This document shows positions 51,547-57,232 of a DNA stretch of 57,232 nt, piece after piece; within the stretch, counting starts at the first letter, position 1, and each line of letters begins with the position of its first letter. The DNA is taken from the NCBI GenBank assembly GCA_003851245.1, contig BHEP01000014.1, positions 1 to 57,232 on the forward strand. The letters are read 5' to 3'. The translations under genes were made by a program, and so were the position numbers. Source of the DNA: Bacteroidales bacterium. Its GTDB lineage: Bacteria; Bacteroidota; Bacteroidia; Bacteroidales; Azobacteroidaceae. The notes below the pieces were generated by a model. The model had not been told where the DNA came from and searched no databases. It saw only the letters and a list, made by a program, of their open reading frames with translations.

Positions 51547-54447
51547 TTAAGTAATTGATTTTAAGTAGTCAAGTAAGGATTCATCTCTGGTGAGATTAAG
51601 TTTTTTTCGCAGGCGGTAGCGCATAGTTTCTACCCCTCGCACCGATATATTCATCAAGGGGGCAATCTCTTTGGAGGGAAGTTCCATTTTTAAAAAGGCG
51701 CACATTTTTCTTTCATTGAGAGCAAGCTCAGGATGTTTTTGTTCCAATTTATGCATAAAATTATTGTGAAGGATGTCGAACTGCGCCTCAAATTGCTTCA
51801 ACAAATCGTCCGACTGTATATTGGTTTCAATTTTTCGATTTACAAGCATGAGCTCTCCCTTTATTTTCACCTTGTCTTTGTTTAGTATTTCGCCAACAAT
51901 TTTATTCAGCTCTTGTTTTATATCAGAAAGCATGTCATTTTTCCTTGAGAAGTTGAGCATTAAATTTGCCATTTCCTGAACTTTGAATTTTAGTTCGTGC
52001 TCCAATTTTTCATTTTCAAGTTCAAAAATCTGCTTTTCAAACACATCTTTTTGCTGGAGCTGCTCCCTCATTTTCTGCACAATTATTTTTTTCTTCTTCA
52101 AATACAAACGATACCTATCCCATCTGTAGATAAGAAAAATGAGAATAATAGCCACTGTGATGTAAAGCAAGTAGGCGTACCAAGTGCGATACCAAGGAGG
52201 AAGAATGAGGAAATTAATCGCTGCGTCGGCAGTTTCTCCGGAGCTAAACTCTGCCCTTAGCTCAAAGGTATAAGAGCCCTCACCCAAGGATGTGAAGCTT
52301 TTATAAGAATTGTTTGACGAACCAATCCACTGCTTATTGGGCAATAAGCGATACCAATACTCAATGGATTCCTTGTCAAAGTTGTGAGCCGCATACTCAA
52401 TAAGTATGTTGTTGTATTTCCAAGGTATAATCAATTCCTGCGGGCTGCTGTTGAAAGAGCTGGAGAATACAAGAGAATCTAGCGTTTGATTGATAAAAAA
52501 GTTCTTTATAAATATCTTTTTACTCTCTGCCTGCGGAAGTATCTGCCTGACATTAAACTTCGAGAAACCCATCTCATTAGGAAAAATAATGGAAGAGTCG
52601 GGTAGAATACAAATGCCATCAATACGTTCCGAGAGATCGATATTTTGAATTTGCCTGGGTATTTTTAATAAAATATCGAATTGGTCACTTACCCAATTCC
52701 CTATCATTATCTGCTTGCTGGTAAGGCCAAAAAGGAGATCGTTTTTCGTGATTAATTGCAAAAAATAATTTCCCCCGGAAGAAGTGGACTGAGGTATTTG
52801 AACGTTTTTTAGGCGAAAAATATTTTTGGCATTATCAAAATAAAATACCCCTTTGGAACTTGGAAACAAAACCTGCCCTCCAATTTTTGTTACATGGATA
52901 TTTTTGTTAGCATCGGGCAATTCCGAATGTCCTTCTTTTTTGCTGTAATATTTCCCCTCAATTATCTCAAAATTATCTTTATTTAATGCTATTCGCAGTA
53001 TTCCCAATTGAGAATTACGCAAATATACAAGGGAATCACCTTCTACTTCAAAGTCTCTAAAAGACTCATTGCCCCATTTTATTTTTTTCACACATTTCCA
53101 TAAAACCTTTTTGGAGGCTAAGTATTCTTTCTCAAGTATATACAATCCATCGTAAGCACCTACCCACATTTTTTGCTCGTTTGTATCGAAGGGAAGTATT
53201 TTCCAAGCATTTGCTAGGCCATTTATTTTGTGTAAGCCTTTCCCATCTACCACAAACAATCCCTTGTCATGACAGCAAAAAAGCTGTTCCCCAATTCTTG
53301 CCAAGGACCATACCTGCCCACTAGAACCAGCAATATACTCCATGTTTTGTGTTCCAGCATTCGTTTTTTCTGTCCTGTAAAGTCCCCTGTTTGTTGCCAG
53401 ATATAGCCAACGGTCATGAATTTCGGCTCCGTAGCCGGCTCCTAAAAATTGAGTATTGGTATACAAACTCGTAAAAGGCGAATGGAGGTGAATGCAGTCG
53501 ATGCCATTGTCGAGACCTGCCCATAGGCGACCACTTTGATCAAAATCCATGGAAAGCACCGTATTGTTTTGCAATCCATTCATTTCATTGATATAATCGA
53601 CCTGGTGGCTCTCGGCATTGAGAAGTACAATGCCACCTCTGACTGTGCCTACAGCCAATATATTTTCGTATTGGCTGATGGTAAAAATTTCGTTTCTCAG
53701 CAAAAAGTCGCCCGTATATGTTTCAAAAGGTTCAATTATATTTCCATCGAAGAAAAATATCCCATGCGAAGCTGTGGCAATTAAAATTCCGCCCTTGAAT
53801 TTTGATATGGCTCTTATCTTTTTGTTTAAAAGAATTTCATTTCCTGGAATTGGCATAAACTCCTGCCCAAGGAGTCTGCAAACACCTTTCTCTGTTCCAA
53901 TATATATCAAATCATCTATCAATGCCGAACAATCAATTTTATAGCGACTTTCGATTTTCTTAAAAGCTATATTTGACTTATCTTCAAACTGCTTTAAAAT
54001 AATTTTGTCGCCTTGGTAGTACAGGGTATTATCTAGCTCGTATATCTTCCAAATATTGCCACACGAGACCTTATCTTCTGACAAGGAATCCGACAAAGAA
54101 TCCGACAAGGAGGTGTAAGCAATCATTCCTTTTTTGTCTGCTTCAAAGTAACCAAACTCATTAATCCCTCCCACATAAATTCGCCTTTGAGTGAGAGATA
54201 CATGCAAGGAGCGGGCATCCATATCGTTTACTAGGGGCATCAATTTCCATTGGGAGCCATCAAATTGCAATAAGCCATTGCTATTGGCGCAGAAAATATA
54301 TTGGTCTTTGTATGTCGATATTTGCCAAGTTTGCGAGCCAGCTCCATACTCTTTCTTCTCATAGTTATTGATAAAAAAATTCCAATCCGCTTGCAAATGA
54401 GGCGAAAATGTAAAAAATAAGAAAATAACTAAAACCGCATATCTCAT
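51547..54447 (-). CDS. Membrane-anchored propeller / Y_Y_Y / LuxR-type regulator
   Basis: A 966-residue one-component regulator. A signal peptide is followed by ~620 residues of two-component-regulator-propeller repeats, a Y_Y_Y domain (~650-750), one membrane helix (YAYLLYITVAIILIFLIYRW), a coiled coil and a C-terminal LuxR-like helix-turn-helix (MCAFLKMELPSKEIAPLMNIS, GVETMRYRLRKKL). No histidine kinase or receiver domain is present, unlike hybrid two-component systems with the same sensor. It likely senses a periplasmic ligand, perhaps a glycan, and acts at the membrane. The GH20 gene is divergent and could be a target. Confidence 0.88.
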   Translation of the reverse strand: MRYAVLVIFLFFTFSPHLQADWNFFINNYEKKEYGAGSQTWQISTYKDQYIFCANSNGLLQFDGSQWKLMPLVNDMDARSLHVSLTQRRIYVGGINEFGYFEADKKGMIAYTSLSDSLSDSLSEDKVSCGNIWKIYELDNTLYYQGDKIILKQFEDKSNIAFKKIESRYKIDCSALIDDLIYIGTEKGVCRLLGQEFMPIPGNEILLNKKIRAISKFKGGILIATASHGIFFFDGNIIEPFETYTGDFLLRNEIFTISQYENILAVGTVRGGIVLLNAESHQVDYINEMNGLQNNTVLSMDFDQSGRLWAGLDNGIDCIHLHSPFTSLYTNTQFLGAGYGAEIHDRWLYLATNRGLYRTEKTNAGTQNMEYIAGSSGQVWSLARIGEQLFCCHDKGLFVVDGKGLHKINGLANAWKILPFDTNEQKMWVGAYDGLYILEKEYLASKKVLWKCVKKIKWGNESFRDFEVEGDSLVYLRNSQLGILRIALNKDNFEIIEGKYYSKKEGHSELPDANKNIHVTKIGGQVLFPSSKGVFYFDNAKNIFRLKNVQIPQSTSSGGNYFLQLITKNDLLFGLTSKQIMIGNWVSDQFDILLKIPRQIQNIDLSERIDGICILPDSSIIFPNEMGFSKFNVRQILPQAESKKIFIKNFFINQTLDSLVFSSSFNSSPQELIIPWKYNNILIEYAAHNFDKESIEYWYRLLPNKQWIGSSNNSYKSFTSLGEGSYTFELRAEFSSGETADAAINFLILPPWYRTWYAYLLYITVAIILIFLIYRWDRYRLYLKKKKIIVQKMREQLQQKDVFEKQIFELENEKLEHELKFKVQEMANLMLNFSRKNDMLSDIKQELNKIVGEILNKDKVKIKGELMLVNRKIETNIQSDDLLKQFEAQFDILHNNFMHKLEQKHPELALNERKMCAFLKMELPSKEIAPLMNISVRGVETMRYRLRKKLNLTRDESLLDYLKSIT

Positions 54448-54465
54448 AAGGTATATTTAATAAGG

Positions 54466-54473
54466 CAAAGGTA
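54466..54473 (-). promoter_or_regulatory. -7 box of the propeller/LuxR regulator (TACCTTTG)
   Basis: TACCTTTG on the minus strand lies 18 bp before the regulator start codon. Confidence 0.5.
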
Positions 54474-54506
54474 ATATATATTGGCCTAGATCACTCCAAT
54501 TTCGCG

Positions 54507-54603
54507 GAACTAATGCCCACCGGGCATCATTCTTTGTCATAAATCTATTCTAGGGGTTCACACCCCTAGGTTTGTTTTTCATTTTAAAGATACACATTAG
54601 TTC
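54507..54603. repeat. 97-bp MITE/REP-like element with terminal inverted repeats
   Basis: GAACTAATG at 54507-54515 and CATTAGTTC at 54595-54603 are exact inverse repeats. Inside are two palindromes, ATGCCC-ACC-GGGCAT at 54513-54527 and CTAGGGG-TTCACA-CCCCTAG at 54550-54569. The layout suggests a small non-autonomous element or a REP-type doublet. It occupies the gap between the regulator and GH20 genes, outside the -7 boxes. Confidence 0.6.
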
Positions 54604-54701
54604 ATTAGAATTGAAATACGAGAACATTTACCATTTTTTTTGATAATTTTACTTATCTTCGTAGTTCAAAATAAATCAATTACAATTAACTAAAAAGAAA
54701 C

Positions 54702-57050
54702 ATGAAGAAGCTCTTTTTTGCAGTTTTTATCTGCACTGTATCTTGTTTTTGCTCCTCCTGTAGTGAAACTCAAGTTGTTCAAAAACCCTACAATGATGGT
54801 ATAAACATCATTCCCGCTCCCTTAAGCCTTGTTCAGAATGAGGGAAGCTTTCACTTAGACAAGTCAAGCTCGTTTTTTGCATCAACACCTGAGGCAAAAA
54901 CTCTTGCAGATTTTTTTGCCCACAAGATAAAGCTTTCCACAGGCTATCAGTTGGCTATCAGTGAAAAAGAATCTGACAATGCAATCACTCTCCTGATTGA
55001 CAACACATTAGACGGCAATCAGGAGGCTTATACCTTAGATGTTTCTAGTGGCAAAGTGCTTGTAAAAGCAAAAACGGCTCAGGGCTTATTTTATGGTATG
55101 CAAACTTTTATGCAATTGCTACCTGCAGAAATCGAAAGCCCTTCTGTAGTCAAAGACATCGCCTGGATTGCCCCTGCTGTATCCATCAAAGACGAACCGC
55201 GATTTGCTTACAGAGGTATTATGCTTGATCCTTGCCGCCATTTTATTCCTGTAGAAAATATAAAAAAGCAGCTGGATGTGCTGGCTCTGTTCAAAATCAA
55301 CCGCATGCACTGGCATTTGACGGAAGACCAAGGCTGGCGTATTGAAATTAAAAAATATCCCAAATTGACAGAGATAGGCTCCAAACGTATCGAAGGAGAG
55401 GGAAATGAGTACGGAGGATTTTATACACAAGAGGAAATAAAGGAGGTAGTGAAGTATGCTGCCGATCGTTTTATTACGGTAATACCCGAAATTGAATTGC
55501 CAGGGCATGAGTTGGCAGCCATTGCTGCATACCCTGAACTTTCTTGTAAGGGCGATTCTATTACGCCACGCATAGTGTGGGGTGTGGAAGATGTGGTCTT
55601 ATGTGCTGGAAAAGAAGAGACTTTTGAGTTCTTGGAAGATATTATTACCGAAGTCATTGCATTATTTCCTGGCGAATATTTTCATATAGGAGGCGACGAA
55701 TGCCCTAAATCAAGCTGGAAAAGCTGTCCCCTTTGCCAAAAACGCATCAAAGACGAGGGCTTGAAAGCCGAAGCCGGACATTCGGCAGAAGAGCGTTTGC
55801 AAAGCTACTTTGTGCAACGTATAGAGAAGGTATTGACCAAACATGGCAAAAAAATGATTGGTTGGGACGAGATATTAGAAGGTGGTCTCGCTCCTTCTGC
55901 AACAGTGATGTCGTGGAGGGGTGAAGCTGGCGGCATAGCTGCGGCAATCATGAATCACAATGTGATAATGACTCCTGGAGCAAATGGCATGTACCTAGAT
56001 CATTATCAGGGCGACCCAAAAATCGAACCCGTAGCGATTGGTGGATATACATTGCTCGAAAAAACATATAGCTACAACCCCATACCCGACACATTGCTAC
56101 AATTGGGCAAAAGTCATTATGTGCAGGGAGTGCAAGGCAATATATGGTCGGAGTATATGTACACTACCGACTTGATGGAATACCGCATTTACCCAAGAAT
56201 TATTGCCCTCGCGGAAATCGCCTGGACACAAATGCCGCAAAAAAACTACCAGGATTTTGAACGTCGACTGAACAATGCCTTGGTGAGACTCGATGAACAC
56301 AATATCAACTACCACATACCACAGCCCGAACAGCCAAATGGCTCCTGCGACTTTGTGGCCTTTACCGACAAGGCAAGTTTGGAATTTAAGACCACGAGAC
56401 CCATCAAAATGGTTTATACCATAGATGGTACTGAACCTAGGGCTGAATCAACACCATATACAGAGCCTATAGAATTTGCAGAATCGGGTATGCTAAAAAT
56501 TCGATCCCTACTTATTTCTGGGAAAATGAGCAAAACACGAAATATAAGCATTGAAAAACAAACCTTGGCACCTGCAAAAGAACTCGCAGAAACTAAAGCG
56601 GGACTAAAACTAGAGCTTGCCCACGGATATTTTCTTGAAACATCCAAATTTGCTGATGTGCAACAATGGGAACCCTCAACTATTAAGAATCTTAGAGAGA
56701 TTACCCGCATGGAGAAATCGGACGAATCAATGAGGGGAGTAAAACAATATGCGGCCATTGCTTCTGGATATCTTGATATACCCGAAGACGCGGTATATTA
56801 TATATCTTCCGACAACGAAGAAGTTTGGATGGATGGAAAACTTCTAATCAGCAACAAGGGTGAAACAAAACGCTTTTCTCGCAATGACAGATCCATAGCA
56901 TTGGCGAAGGGCTTGCATGAGTTCAAGGTAGTTTTCTTAGGTCATATTATTGGCGGATGGCCTTCCAATTGGAACAATGGCAGTGTATCTCTTCGCAAGG
57001 CTGGTGATGAGAAATTTACGCCTATTGGACCCGATATGTTGTTTCATTGA
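54702..57050 (+). CDS. Beta-N-acetylhexosaminidase (GH20) lipoprotein
   Basis: A 782-residue exo-hexosaminidase with a lipobox (SSC near residue 20). An N-terminal GH20b domain (IIPAPLSLVQNEGSF) precedes the TIM barrel, which has FAYRGIMLDPCRHF, MHWHLTEDQGWRIEIK and the catalytic Asp-Glu pair in HIGGDECPKSSW (about residues 332-333). A chitobiase-like C-terminal domain (YTIDGTEPR) and a final ~130-residue beta-rich domain resembling PA14 follow. It removes terminal GlcNAc or GalNAc from host or bacterial glycans at the cell surface. It is divergent from the propeller/LuxR regulator. Confidence 0.94.
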   Translation: MKKLFFAVFICTVSCFCSSCSETQVVQKPYNDGINIIPAPLSLVQNEGSFHLDKSSSFFASTPEAKTLADFFAHKIKLSTGYQLAISEKESDNAITLLIDNTLDGNQEAYTLDVSSGKVLVKAKTAQGLFYGMQTFMQLLPAEIESPSVVKDIAWIAPAVSIKDEPRFAYRGIMLDPCRHFIPVENIKKQLDVLALFKINRMHWHLTEDQGWRIEIKKYPKLTEIGSKRIEGEGNEYGGFYTQEEIKEVVKYAADRFITVIPEIELPGHELAAIAAYPELSCKGDSITPRIVWGVEDVVLCAGKEETFEFLEDIITEVIALFPGEYFHIGGDECPKSSWKSCPLCQKRIKDEGLKAEAGHSAEERLQSYFVQRIEKVLTKHGKKMIGWDEILEGGLAPSATVMSWRGEAGGIAAAIMNHNVIMTPGANGMYLDHYQGDPKIEPVAIGGYTLLEKTYSYNPIPDTLLQLGKSHYVQGVQGNIWSEYMYTTDLMEYRIYPRIIALAEIAWTQMPQKNYQDFERRLNNALVRLDEHNINYHIPQPEQPNGSCDFVAFTDKASLEFKTTRPIKMVYTIDGTEPRAESTPYTEPIEFAESGMLKIRSLLISGKMSKTRNISIEKQTLAPAKELAETKAGLKLELAHGYFLETSKFADVQQWEPSTIKNLREITRMEKSDESMRGVKQYAAIASGYLDIPEDAVYYISSDNEEVWMDGKLLISNKGETKRFSRNDRSIALAKGLHEFKVVFLGHIIGGWPSNWNNGSVSLRKAGDEKFTPIGPDMLFH

Positions 57051-57103
57051 CGGGACTTCTATAAACCCAATTTTCAGAAGCCCTCATAATATAAAAGTTA
57101 TTT

Positions 57104-57156
57104 AAAAAACGGAAGCTATTTTATCTGCCAAGCAGATAAAATAGCTTCCGTTTTTT
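57104..57156 (+). terminator. Terminator of the GH20 gene
   Basis: A perfect 25-bp stem (57104-57128 with 57132-57156) with a 3-base loop ends in a T run. It is one of the strongest hairpins in the window and may serve both strands. Confidence 0.85.
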
Positions 57157-57232
57157 AATAAATACAAGGCTCAAAAAAGCCTTTGTAGGGCTCAAGCTAT
57201 GATACAAAGGGATGATAAAAGAAGTATAATAT

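Overview
The window reads as a chromosomal segment of a Bacteroidota bacterium, most likely Bacteroidales. The signs are TAnnTTTG promoter boxes before many genes, ribosomal protein S16 with a long C-terminal extension, a fused aspartate kinase/homoserine dehydrogenase, a DUF3467 protein, a Wzi-family protein, many SpII lipoproteins and TonB-receptor-like barrels, and a probable glycine-lipid acyltransferase pair. Base composition is AT-rich throughout. Every function below is inferred from reading the sequence; no database search was run.

Bases 1-6529 are accessory DNA abutting the 3' end of a tRNA-Ser(UGA) gene. From the left come four tightly coupled genes. The first encodes a coiled-coil, single-pass membrane protein cut by the window edge. 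The second is a MotA/ZorA-like channel subunit with a long coiled-coil tail and an extra C-terminal membrane segment. The third is a MotB/ZorB-like subunit with an OmpA-type peptidoglycan-binding domain and a linker made of three identical 36-bp repeats. The fourth is a staphylococcal-nuclease-type lipoprotein. This looks like an ion-driven, peptidoglycan-anchored motor coupled to an exported nuclease. It is related to the Zorya anti-phage core (ZorAB) but lacks the known Zorya effectors, and it is the best candidate for an undescribed system. A further lipoprotein-like gene with its own promoter is cut after 35 codons by an IS element whose transposase carries two in-frame stop codons. On the far side of the IS lies the N-terminal remnant of a tyrosine integrase, next to the tRNA gene that was probably its attachment site.

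Bases 6530-30,060 are mostly core genome: periplasmic thioredoxin and Wzi, rpsP, dnaB, pheT-yebC, a LytTR/FHA pair, an outer-membrane protein, manA with an M15 peptidase lipoprotein, fabD, rplU-rpmA, a DUF3467 gene, thrA, tgt-lptG, and a three-gene glycan module (GT4, WecG/TagA-type and WecA-type transferases). Between the M15 gene and fabD sits an AAA/DUF4143 ATPase gene. It is bracketed by 67-bp direct repeats and preceded by 3.6 copies of a 32-bp tandem repeat, so it looks like a late insertion.

Bases 30,061-57,232 hold a winged-helix protein, a HAD phosphatase, an S9 peptidase, ispE, a SpoU-family RNA methyltransferase gene interrupted by a single TAA, a small membrane protein, an FtsB/DivIC-like protein, topA, a TPR/outer-membrane-barrel operon, yhcH-glgB, a CPA2 antiporter, a GlsA/GlsB-like acyltransferase pair, an exported hydrolase, a membrane-anchored propeller/LuxR regulator and a GH20 hexosaminidase. 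A 97-bp element with terminal inverted repeats lies between the last two.
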